Source: Bacteroides sp. (GTDB taxonomy: Bacteria > Bacteroidota > Bacteroidia > Bacteroidales > Bacteroidaceae). Taken from it: a DNA stretch of 6,666 nt. The stretch spans positions 1 to 6,666 of the forward strand of contig DYCT01000029.1 in assembly GCA_019417975.1 (NCBI GenBank). The letters are read 5' to 3'. How positions within the stretch are numbered: position 1 is the stretch's first letter; every line of letters starts with the position of its first letter. The position numbers and the translations under genes were made by a program. Shown here piece after piece: positions 1 to 6,658 of the stretch. Below the pieces are notes generated by a model. That model had not been told where the DNA came from, ran no database searches, and was given only the letters and a program-made list of their open reading frames with translations.

Positions 1-1699
1 TTTTGCAACAGGAGGACGAATGACCGACCCTGCTGTAGGAAGTAAGGTATATTATGTAACTCGATTGGACGATTGCGCCGATTCGGAACTTGTAGAAGGA
101 ACGCTTCGGTGGGCTCTTCGTTCGGGAGATGATACTCCGCGTACGATTTTGTTTAAAGTAGCAGGAACGATTAAACTGAATTCTAAATTGAAGTTTCAAC
201 ATCCGAATGTAACGATAGCCGGACAGTCGGCTCCGGGTGGTGGTATTTGTATTTCCGGAGCAAATATTTATGTATGCAAGGATAATGTTATTATCCGATA
301 CCTTCGGTTCAGAGCAGGCGATGAAGCCGATTCCAATTATTCGGCATTGGATGTGGAGAATGTAAAGGATGTTATTATAGACCATTGTTCTTTCAGTTGG
401 TCTATGGAAGAAAATGTGACAATGTATGACAATGACAATACCACCATGCAATGGTGTATTCTCAGCGAACCGCTTTACAATTCCCGACATCATAAAGGGG
501 AACGTGGATATGGTTCGCAATGGGGTGGTGAGAAATCTACTTTTCATCATAACTTGTTGGCGCATTGTGTAAGTCGTTCGCCTCGTGTTAACGGAGCTCG
601 TGATAAGAGTATGACCATCGGTTCGCACGACCAGTTTGTAGATACAGAGATTATCAACAATGTCATTTATAATTGGGGCAAAAAAGGAGCAGTATACGGA
701 GGCGAGCTTGAAGCTGTAGTTGCCGGTGCTTATAGCCGTACCAATTTGGTAAACAACTATTATAAACCAGGGCCGGCTACCAATACATTTGAAGATCGCT
801 GGTTTGCCGAATTGTCGCATACCGGTTCTAAAGCTACCGGAGCCGGTGAATGGTATATCGATGGGAATATGTTTGAAATCAATGAATACAAGAACGATAA
901 GAATCAGGGTGACCACTCTGCGGTGAATGCTGATAATTGGGCGTATGTACTTACTGGAACAAAGCGTGCTGTGAATATCCGTTTGGGTAATACACAACAG
1001 ATGATGGATTCCGTTCGTCTGATGGCACCGTCTGCTTCGAGTGGTACGGAAGTAGGTACGGCTCAGCAAGCTTATGCCGATATTATTGCGAAAGCAGGGG
1101 CTCGCCTTCCGCAACTTGACATTGTAGACGCACGTATCTTGGCAGAAGCCGCTGGTAATCAGACTCCTAAATACCATGGTACATATAATCGGAGCTTATT
1201 AGGAATTATTGATTCGCAGAATGATTTGAAACCGGAAGGCGCAGGAGATACATGGAGCGCATGGCCAGACTTGTCGGAAGGAGCAGTTGAGATTGAAGAT
1301 ACCGATTCCGATGGTTTGCCCGATGCGTATGAAGATGCGAATCAGTTAGACCGTAACAATGCTGCCGATGGTGCCACAATAGCAGCAAACGGTTATTCCA
1401 ATCTGGAGAATTATTTGAATTCTATTCAGGAAAAGCCCAATAGTATTCAGGTACAGCCATCGCTGTCACGTTTTGATTGGGCGTTTGATACAGTTTCCCA
1501 TACACTTTGTTTTGAAGCAGAGGCTCCTGTTCTTTCGCTTGAGGTGGTAAATGTAGCCGGAGGTCATGTTGCCCGATATGAATTGTCCACCACAAACGGT
1601 GAGGTTAGCTTGCCGGCTTTTTCTGCTGGTGTATACGTCTTGATATGGAGATTGGCTGATGGAAAGGTACTTTGTAAGAAATTGATGGTTACTGAATGA
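1..1699 (+). CDS. Secreted pectate lyase-like protein (PL1 type), 5' end cut off by the window
   Basis: This is probably a calcium-dependent lyase that cleaves polygalacturonate by beta-elimination outside the cytoplasm. The frame is open from base 2, and the six codons before the ATG at 20 encode FATGGR, matching YTTGGR (residues 37-42) of the downstream paralogue. ATG-20 is therefore internal, and about 36 N-terminal residues including the signal peptide are missing. Numbered from that Met: VIIDHCSFSW at 118-127 (Asp121 a likely Ca ligand), TMQW at 142-145 with Glu150, HH at 176-177, SRSPR at 185-189 (candidate catalytic arginine, by analogy with PL1), NNVIYNW at 213-219, NNYYKPGP at 245-252. 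An Asp-rich loop DTDSDGLPDAYE lies at 427-438. Residues ~488-559 form a sorting-domain-like tail. SWSMEE (126-131) replaces the SWSVDE of the paralogue. The next gene follows after 19 bp. Family call is firm, substrate inferred. Confidence 0.87.
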   Translation, partial: FATGGRMTDPAVGSKVYYVTRLDDCADSELVEGTLRWALRSGDDTPRTILFKVAGTIKLNSKLKFQHPNVTIAGQSAPGGGICISGANIYVCKDNVIIRYLRFRAGDEADSNYSALDVENVKDVIIDHCSFSWSMEENVTMYDNDNTTMQWCILSEPLYNSRHHKGERGYGSQWGGEKSTFHHNLLAHCVSRSPRVNGARDKSMTIGSHDQFVDTEIINNVIYNWGKKGAVYGGELEAVVAGAYSRTNLVNNYYKPGPATNTFEDRWFAELSHTGSKATGAGEWYIDGNMFEINEYKNDKNQGDHSAVNADNWAYVLTGTKRAVNIRLGNTQQMMDSVRLMAPSASSGTEVGTAQQAYADIIAKAGARLPQLDIVDARILAEAAGNQTPKYHGTYNRSLLGIIDSQNDLKPEGAGDTWSAWPDLSEGAVEIEDTDSDGLPDAYEDANQLDRNNAADGATIAANGYSNLENYLNSIQEKPNSIQVQPSLSRFDWAFDTVSHTLCFEAEAPVLSLEVVNVAGGHVARYELSTTNGEVSLPAFSAGVYVLIWRLADGKVLCKKLMVTE

Positions 1700-1718
1700 T
1701 GGTGTAAATGAGGATAAG

Positions 1719-3449
1719 ATGAAAAAGTACGTTTTATTAGCTTGCATTGCGACTTCGCTTTTGGGAAACCATTCTACAGTTATAGCTCAGCTTCCGGCTT
1801 TCCCGGGTGCTGAAGGACATGGACGTTATACCACCGGAGGTCGTGGGGGAAAGGTTGTGACTGTTACAAATCTGGAAGATACAGGCGTTGGTTCTTTGCG
1901 TTGGGCTTTGTCTCAGTCGGGTACTAAAACCATCGTTTTTGAGGTAGCAGGCACCATTCATTTGAAATCGGAATTGAAAACCGGAAAAGATAATCTCACC
2001 ATTGCCGGTCAGACATCACCGGGCGGAATCTGTATTGCCGATTATCCATTTGTGATTAATTCGAACAATGTCATTGTACGCTTTTTGCGTTTCCGACCGG
2101 GAGATACCAGTAGAGGTGAGCCGGATGGATTGGGAGGAGACAGTAAAAAGAATATTATTATAGACCATTGCTCCGTAAGTTGGAGTGTGGATGAATGTTT
2201 GTCGGTTTATGGAATGCAAAATTCTACGGTGCAGTGGTGTATTGCTTCCGAAGCCTTGCGAGTGTCTACCCATAGCAAGAAAGCACATTGTTACGGAGGC
2301 AACTGGGGAGGAAACATGGCCAGTTATCATCATAACCTGATTGCCCATTGTGAAAGTCGTACACCACGGTTAGGTCCGAAGCCTGCAACGCAACAACACG
2401 AATATGTGGATATTCGCAATAATGTCTATTACAATTGGGCCGGTAACGGATGTTATGGCGGGGAAGGTATGCAAGTGAATATCGTAAACAACTACTATAA
2501 ACCAGGACCGGCTACAGATAAGGCTTCTTCGAAAGTGAAATATCGGATTGCAAGTATTGGTATACGAACTACAAAGTATGTGGCAGAAAACCCATCCTTC
2601 AAACCGATGGAACATATTTGGGGTAAATATTATATCGATGGCAATGTGGTAGAAGGCAATTCTGCCGTATCGAAGGATAATTGGACAAAAGGGGTTTACG
2701 AACAGATTTCCAGTGAGGACAATGATAATTTGTTTACTTCTGCCACTAAAGATACTATTCGTTTGCAACAATCTCTTGAGCCGGGCGTTGTGACGACTCA
2801 TTCGGCCGAGGATGCTTATCGGCGTGTGTTGGATTATGCCGGATGTTGTCTTTATCGGGATGCTGTGGATGAGCGTATTGTTGCAGATACGCGCAGTCGT
2901 AAAGCCACTTTTACCGCTTCGGGGAATAAACCGGGGTATATTAATTCGCAAAACGATTTGAAACCTTCGGGTGCTACAGTTGCTTGGAGTGCATGGCCGG
3001 AGTTGTTGTTGGATGAAAATCGTGATGTAAAAGATACCGATGGAGATGGAATACCCGATTGGTGGGAAAAGGCACACGGACTTTCTCCTGATGATTATAG
3101 CGATGGCAATGCCAAGACATTGAGCCGTGAGTGTTATACCAATCTGGAAGTCTATTTGAATAGTTTAGTGGAAGAAATTGTGTCAGCTCAAAATAAAGGA
3201 GGCGAATTGGATGTTGAGTCAGGACAGGAAATAGAAGGGCGTCCTCTTCTTACAGTATCCGATGATACATTGAGCTTTGTCGGTTTGCCTCAAAACAGTA
3301 AAATCAATGTATATGCCTCAACGGGTGCTATGCTTATTTCTTCTTGTGAGAAAGGGGATATTGCTTCCTTCTCGTTACCAAGAGGTATTTATATTGTTCG
3401 TGTGACGGCTGGTGAGCATGTTTACACTTATAAAGTTAGGATAGGGTAG
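1719..3449 (+). CDS. Secreted pectate lyase-like protein (PL1 type), complete
   Basis: Predicted Ca-dependent pectate lyase acting on homogalacturonan in the periplasm or outside the cell, 576 residues. The start at 1719 is preceded by AGGATAAG and gives a good Sec signal peptide: Lys2-Lys3, hydrophobic core 5-15, likely cleavage after VIA (residue 23) before Gln24. A Cys at residue 9 is too close to the N-terminus for a convincing lipobox. The mature protein opens with AFPGAEG (27-33) and TTGGRGG (38-44), typical of Bacteroidota PL1 enzymes. Then come IIIDHCSVSWSVDE (146-159, Asp149), TVQW (170-173) with Glu178, HH (204-205), SRTPR (213-217, candidate catalytic arginine), NNVYYNW (234-240) and NNYYKPGP (257-264). 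DTDGDGIPDWWE (439-450) is a calcium-loop-like motif. Residues ~508-576 resemble a type IX sorting domain. It is a tandem paralogue of, and likely co-transcribed with, the gene ending 19 bp upstream. Exact substrate is inferred. Confidence 0.92.
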   Translation: MKKYVLLACIATSLLGNHSTVIAQLPAFPGAEGHGRYTTGGRGGKVVTVTNLEDTGVGSLRWALSQSGTKTIVFEVAGTIHLKSELKTGKDNLTIAGQTSPGGICIADYPFVINSNNVIVRFLRFRPGDTSRGEPDGLGGDSKKNIIIDHCSVSWSVDECLSVYGMQNSTVQWCIASEALRVSTHSKKAHCYGGNWGGNMASYHHNLIAHCESRTPRLGPKPATQQHEYVDIRNNVYYNWAGNGCYGGEGMQVNIVNNYYKPGPATDKASSKVKYRIASIGIRTTKYVAENPSFKPMEHIWGKYYIDGNVVEGNSAVSKDNWTKGVYEQISSEDNDNLFTSATKDTIRLQQSLEPGVVTTHSAEDAYRRVLDYAGCCLYRDAVDERIVADTRSRKATFTASGNKPGYINSQNDLKPSGATVAWSAWPELLLDENRDVKDTDGDGIPDWWEKAHGLSPDDYSDGNAKTLSRECYTNLEVYLNSLVEEIVSAQNKGGELDVESGQEIEGRPLLTVSDDTLSFVGLPQNSKINVYASTGAMLISSCEKGDIASFSLPRGIYIVRVTAGEHVYTYKVRIG

Positions 3450-3500
3450 CGATAGACTGCGCTTGATAGAAAGTTTCAGTCGTTTATTATACAAATCTGC

Positions 3501-3542
3501 TAAGGCATCGAAACAAGGTCAGTCCTATGTTTCGGTGCTTTA
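3501..3542 (+). terminator. Stem-loop after the lyase operon, probable terminator
   Basis: Bases 3501-3514 (TAAGGCATCGAAAC) pair with 3529-3542 (GTTTCGGTGCTTTA) over 14 continuous pairs, two of them G-U wobbles. The loop (3515-3528) contains AGG/CCT that could pair further. The stem begins 51 bp after the stop codon of the second lyase. The T content after the stem is weak (CTTTACTTATATAT), so termination may be inefficient, or the hairpin may instead protect the mRNA 3' end. Confidence 0.6.
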
Positions 3543-3558
3543 CTTATATATATAAGTA
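3541..3558. repeat. 18-bp perfect AT-rich palindrome
   Basis: TACTTATATATATAAGTA reads identically on both strands and directly abuts the preceding stem-loop. It could form a second small hairpin in the lyase 3' UTR, or be a simple AT-rich sequence of no function. Its near-pure A/T composition makes chance symmetry plausible. Confidence 0.55.
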
Positions 3559-3612
3559 TAATAAAGTAAGGATTGTTTTGGCTCGTTTCAGACAGAGTTT
3601 ACGTAGGAACAT

Positions 3613-3637
3613 AAAAAAAGGGATACCGCTGTATCCC
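3613..3637 (-). terminator. Rho-independent terminator of the candidate small RNA
   Basis: Read on the minus strand, GGGATAC-AGCG-GTATCCC forms a perfect 7-bp stem with a 4-nt loop (3637 to 3620), followed at once by seven Ts (3619-3613). In the + direction the stem is followed by AACCTTTG with no T tract, so the signal is oriented to stop minus-strand transcription only. Confidence 0.82.
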
Positions 3638-3677
3638 AACCTTTGTTAACCTTAAAATCTAATACTATGAAAAACAC
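3613..3677 (-). ncRNA. Candidate small RNA, about 65 nt, family not recognised
   Basis: No protein gene lies here, but the minus strand carries a complete minimal transcription unit. A TTTG-N19-TACATTTG promoter at 3682-3712 is followed by roughly 40 nt of largely unstructured A/U-rich leader and a perfect terminator hairpin with seven Ts ending at 3613. The 5' end near 3677 is estimated from the usual distance between the -7 box and the start site, so it is uncertain by a few bases. The leader contains AAGGTT twice, ten bases apart (minus strand of 3648-3653 and 3638-3643), flanking GTTAAC. Near the 5' end it reads TTTTTCAT, complementary to an AUGAAAAA start. The unit lies beyond the valS terminator and points toward the 3' UTR of the lyase mRNA. 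It could be an independent sRNA, an attenuator whose downstream gene was lost, or an interspersed repeat. I cannot assign it to a named RNA family. Confidence 0.6.
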
Positions 3678-3681
3678 ATTG

Positions 3682-3712
3682 CAAATGTACGGCTTTTTGC
3701 TGAAATACCAAA
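3682..3712 (-). promoter_or_regulatory. Bacteroidota-type promoter for the candidate small RNA
   Basis: On the minus strand, TTTG (3712-3709), a 19-bp spacer and TACATTTG (3689-3682) match the Bacteroides sigma consensus (-33 TTTG, 19-21 bp, -7 TAnnTTTG) exactly. It is the best match to that consensus I found in the window. No minus-strand protein gene lies within the following 2 kb that it could serve. Confidence 0.7.
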
Positions 3713-3780
3713 TTATTCTGCCAAAAAAGTATGTTGTATAACATAGATTAATATTTTGATGGTATTTGATTAACTTCTGT

Positions 3781-3825
3781 AAAAGAAGAAAGCTGCTCAA
3801 ACGGGTTGAACAGCTTTCTTTTTTT
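3781..3825. terminator. Bidirectional terminator between valS and the small-RNA region
   Basis: Bases 3786-3800 pair with 3806-3820 around a 5-nt loop. On the minus strand all 15 pairs form (one G-U wobble) and the stem is followed by C then TTTT, so it ends valS transcripts only 20 bp after the stop codon. On the + strand one pair becomes a C-A mismatch, but the T tract is better (seven Ts, 3819-3825), so it can also block + strand read-through into valS antisense. Confidence 0.85.
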
Positions 3826-3839
3826 ATAATATGAACAAG

Positions 3840-6488
3840 TTATGCTTTCTTCAGTGAAGCGATACTTTCTTTTATAGCTGCAATCTTGCTTTCTGCGTCA
3901 GCTTGCTTCTTACGTTCTATTTCAATGACATTGGTCGGTGCTTTGCTTACAAACTTTTCGTTGCTCAGTTTCTTCAAGACGGTTTGCAAGAATCCTTCTT
4001 GATATTTGAGAGCAGCTTCCAGTTTGCTCAACTCTGCTTCTGTGTCAATCAGGTCACCCATTGGGATGGCAAATTCAGTAGTTCCAATCATGAAGGATAC
4101 ACTGCTTGCGCTCTTGGCATTGACTTCTTTTACAGAACGGATGTTACACAATTTAGTGAACAGGCATTGCATTTCCGACATTTGTGCCGGAACAGTTCCC
4201 ATGATTTCCAAGTCGAGTGGTTCTTTGGGAGAGATATTCTTCTGTGCGCGTACGCTACGGATGTTTGTCACCGCCTGCAGTACCAAGTCATAGTTTGCCA
4301 ACAATTCTTTCTTATCATCTTCCATTGGAGCAACCTGTTCGTACGAGTCGTACATGATGCTTGCGCCGTCGGGGCGTTCTTGCAGGGCGTGCCATAGTTC
4401 TTCGGTGATGAATGGCATGAATGGATGCAACAGTTTTAGCAGTTTATCGAAGTAAGCGCAAGTAAATTGGTAGCTTTCTTCATCGATAGGTTCACCGTAA
4501 GCCGGTTTAACCATCTCCAGATACCATGCTGAGAAGTCATCCCAGAACAGTTTGTAGATAGCCATGAGTGCTTCGCTCAAGCGATATTTTGAGAGAAGGT
4601 CGGCTACTTCGGCTGCTACCAATTCATACTTTGCAGCGAACCATTTCTGAGCCTGTACCGATGCTTCGGGGGTTTTCAATGATGCATCGCGTTGCCAACC
4701 CTGTACCAAGCGGAATGCATTCCAAATCTTGTTACAGAAGTTACGTCCTTGTTCGCAAAGCGATTCGTCGAAGAGGATGTCATTGCCGGCTGGAGCAGCA
4801 AGCATCATACCCATACGTACTCCGTCGGCACCATATTGGTCGATTAAGCCAATCGGGTCAGGAGAGTTTCCAAGCGATTTTGACATCTTACGACCTAACT
4901 TGTCGCGAACGATACCGGTGAAGTAAACATTGCGGAAAGGCATTTCGCCGATGTACTCATAGCCTGCCATAATCATACGGGCTACCCAGAAGAAGATGAT
5001 ATCCGGTCCGGTTACCAAGTCGCTGGTCGGGTAGTAGTAGTTGATTTCTTCGTTGCCTGGGTTGTTGATACCGTCAAACAGTGAGATAGGCCATAACCAA
5101 GAAGAGAACCAAGTATCCAGACAGTCGTCGTCCTGACGGAGGTCAGACAGTTGCATCTCTTTGTTTCCAGTTTTCTCAATAGCCAGTTTCAGTGCTTCTT
5201 CCGGAGTTTCAGCAACCACAAATCCACCTTGAGGCAGGAAGTAAGCCGGGATGCGGTGTCCCCACCACAACTGACGGCTGATACACCAGTCTTTGATGTT
5301 TTCCAACCAGTTCTTATAGGTGTTTTTATATTTGGCAGGATAGAATTTCAGTTCATCGTTCATAACCGGAGGAAGAGCCATGTCTGCAAAGTGCTGCATC
5401 TTCAAGAACCACTGCATAGACAGTTTTGGCTCGATGGCTACATGAGTACGCTCAGAGAACCCTACTTTATTGGTATATGCTTCTACTTTTTCAAGCAGTC
5501 CGGCTTCGTTCAAGTCTTTTTCAATTTGGCGGCGAACATCAAAGCGGTCCATACCGACATAGAGACCGGCTGCCTCGCTCAGTGTTCCATTGTCGTTGAA
5601 AATATCGATGCTTGGCAAGTTATATTTTTCGCCCAGCATATAGTCGTTTACATCGTGTGCCGGAGTTACTTTCAAGCAACCGGTACCAAACTCGATGTCT
5701 ACATAGTCGTCTTCGATTACCGGGATAACACGACCTACAAGTGGTACAATCACCTTTTTACCTTTCAACCATTCGTTTTTCGGGTCATTAGGGTTTATAC
5801 ACATGGCTGTATCGCCCATGATGGTTTCAGGACGAGTGGTTGCTACGATGGCGTAACGTCCTTCGGGGTCGCCTTCCACTTTATAGCGTAAGTAATAGAG
5901 CTTGCTGTGTTCTTCCTTATAGATAACTTCTTCGTCAGAGAGTGCAGTCAATGCTTTCGGGTCCCAATTGACCATACGTACACCACGGTAGATGAGGCCT
6001 TTGTTATAGAGGTCTACAAATACTTTGATGACACTTTTGCTGCGTGTCTCGTCCATTGTAAAGGAAGTACGGTCCCAGTCGCATGAAGCACCCAATCGGC
6101 GGAGCTGTTTCAAGATGATACCGCCATGTTCTTCGGTCCAGTCCCAAGCGTGTTTCAAGAATTCATCGCGTGTAAGGTCTGTTTTTTTGATACCTTGTTC
6201 GGCCAGCTTGTTCACCACTTTTGCTTCGGTAGCTATAGAGGCATGGTCTGTACCCGGCACCCAGCAGGCATTTTTACCTTCCATACGTGCACGACGCACC
6301 AAGATATCCTGGATGGTATTGTTGAGCATGTGTCCCATGTGAAGCACACCGGTGACGTTTGGAGGAGGAATTACGACGGTGTAGGGCTCACGCGCGTCTG
6401 GTCTTGAATTAAAAAGCTTGTGGTCAAGCCAATACTGATACCATTTCCCTTCCACATCGGCAGGGTTGTACTTACTTGCTAATTCCAT
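3840..6488 (-). CDS. valS: Valyl-tRNA synthetase
   Basis: Cytoplasmic class I aminoacyl-tRNA synthetase that charges tRNA-Val with valine using ATP, and is essential for translation. At 882 residues it has normal bacterial length. The Rossmann catalytic core shows PPPNVTGVLHMGH at 41-53, with HMGH (50-53) as the HIGH signature, and KMSKS at 534-538. The inserted editing domain, which hydrolyses mischarged Thr-tRNA, spans roughly 210-355 and shows ATTRPETIMGDTA (216-228) and GTGCLKVTPAHD (268-279). WCISRQLWWGHRIP (401-414) is typical of ValRS. The anticodon-binding helical domain covers about 610-770, and residues ~810-882 form the expected C-terminal coiled coil rich in Leu, Lys and Glu. The ATG at 6486-6488 gives the usual short N-terminus (MELASKYNP), and a promoter box lies about 45 bp upstream. 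It is convergent with the lyase operon and functionally unrelated. No truncation or missing key residue was seen. Confidence 0.98.
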   Translation of the reverse strand: MELASKYNPADVEGKWYQYWLDHKLFNSRPDAREPYTVVIPPPNVTGVLHMGHMLNNTIQDILVRRARMEGKNACWVPGTDHASIATEAKVVNKLAEQGIKKTDLTRDEFLKHAWDWTEEHGGIILKQLRRLGASCDWDRTSFTMDETRSKSVIKVFVDLYNKGLIYRGVRMVNWDPKALTALSDEEVIYKEEHSKLYYLRYKVEGDPEGRYAIVATTRPETIMGDTAMCINPNDPKNEWLKGKKVIVPLVGRVIPVIEDDYVDIEFGTGCLKVTPAHDVNDYMLGEKYNLPSIDIFNDNGTLSEAAGLYVGMDRFDVRRQIEKDLNEAGLLEKVEAYTNKVGFSERTHVAIEPKLSMQWFLKMQHFADMALPPVMNDELKFYPAKYKNTYKNWLENIKDWCISRQLWWGHRIPAYFLPQGGFVVAETPEEALKLAIEKTGNKEMQLSDLRQDDDCLDTWFSSWLWPISLFDGINNPGNEEINYYYPTSDLVTGPDIIFFWVARMIMAGYEYIGEMPFRNVYFTGIVRDKLGRKMSKSLGNSPDPIGLIDQYGADGVRMGMMLAAPAGNDILFDESLCEQGRNFCNKIWNAFRLVQGWQRDASLKTPEASVQAQKWFAAKYELVAAEVADLLSKYRLSEALMAIYKLFWDDFSAWYLEMVKPAYGEPIDEESYQFTCAYFDKLLKLLHPFMPFITEELWHALQERPDGASIMYDSYEQVAPMEDDKKELLANYDLVLQAVTNIRSVRAQKNISPKEPLDLEIMGTVPAQMSEMQCLFTKLCNIRSVKEVNAKSASSVSFMIGTTEFAIPMGDLIDTEAELSKLEAALKYQEGFLQTVLKKLSNEKFVSKAPTNVIEIERKKQADAESKIAAIKESIASLKKA

Positions 6489-6529
6489 ATTTTTTATATC
6501 TATTAAATCGTGTACTGAATATTAGGGTG

Positions 6530-6563
6530 CAAAAGTACGAATTTTAAACGGATTGATGCTAAA
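6530..6563 (-). promoter_or_regulatory. Probable valS promoter
   Basis: On the minus strand TACTTTTG (6537-6530) matches the Bacteroidota -7 box TAnnTTTG. A TTTA at 6563-6560, 22 bp further upstream, is only a weak -33 element. Transcription would begin near 6524, giving a leader of about 35 nt. No riboswitch-like or T-box-like structure fits in such a short leader. Confidence 0.62.
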
Positions 6564-6623
6564 TAAAGCGGAAAAACCTATCTGTTTTTATATCTTTCTT
6601 TCGGCAAACACTATTCTTGGCTT

Positions 6624-6658
6624 TTTGCAAGGTTATTTCTATGATTTGCTTAACTTTG
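6624..6658 (+). promoter_or_regulatory. Possible promoter for a + strand gene beyond the right edge
   Basis: TAACTTTG at 6651-6658 matches the -7 consensus TAnnTTTG. TTTG at 6624-6627 is a possible -33 element, but the spacer is 23 bp, longer than the usual 19-21. Transcription would start at about the last bases of the window and run away from valS, making the two genes divergent. The gene itself is not visible. Confidence 0.45.

Larger units (their letters stand above)
3450..3839. other. Convergent intergenic region between the lyase operon and valS
   Basis: This 390-bp AT-rich gap holds no convincing protein gene. From left to right it contains a 14-bp stem-loop (3501-3542), an 18-bp perfect palindrome (3541-3558), about 50 bp with no recognised signal (3559-3612), a minus-strand promoter-leader-terminator unit that predicts a small RNA (3613-3712), a minor 6-bp inverted repeat TATGTT-GTAT-AACATA (3730-3745), and a bidirectional terminator (3781-3825). 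A minus-strand open frame across 3588-3800 runs through terminator and promoter elements and is not believed to be a gene. Confidence 0.85.

Noticed and set aside
1726..1745. Possible lipobox (LLAC, Cys9) in the second lyase
   Set aside because: Cys at residue 9 leaves too short a hydrophobic segment. A standard signal peptidase I site after VIA at residue 23 fits better.
1466..1747. 93-codon minus-strand ORF spanning the junction of the two lyases
   Set aside because: Antisense shadow of the lyase coding sequence, with no recognisable domain and no promoter motif.
2370..3077. 235-codon minus-strand ORF opposite the second lyase
   Set aside because: Long only because it mirrors a real coding frame. 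The sense strand has clear PL1 motifs throughout, and the antisense product is Ile/Thr/Arg-rich with no family features.
3667..3741. 24-codon + strand ORF starting ATGAAAAACAC
   Set aside because: No + strand promoter box before it, and it overlaps the exact minus-strand promoter. The length is within chance expectation for AT-rich DNA. Kept only as an alternative to test.
3588..3800. 70-codon minus-strand open frame in the intergenic gap
   Set aside because: It runs through the valS-side terminator, the small-RNA promoter and the T7 terminator, has low-complexity composition (runs of Phe, Leu, Tyr) and resembles no protein I recognise.
5151..5891. 246-codon + strand ORF opposite valS
   Set aside because: It mirrors the ValRS editing and catalytic region and has a Phe/Val/Cys-rich composition typical of an antisense frame.
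6489..6600. T-box or riboswitch control of valS
   Set aside because: The predicted leader is only about 35 nt and shows no stem-loop or antiterminator. T-box control is also not usual in Bacteroidota.
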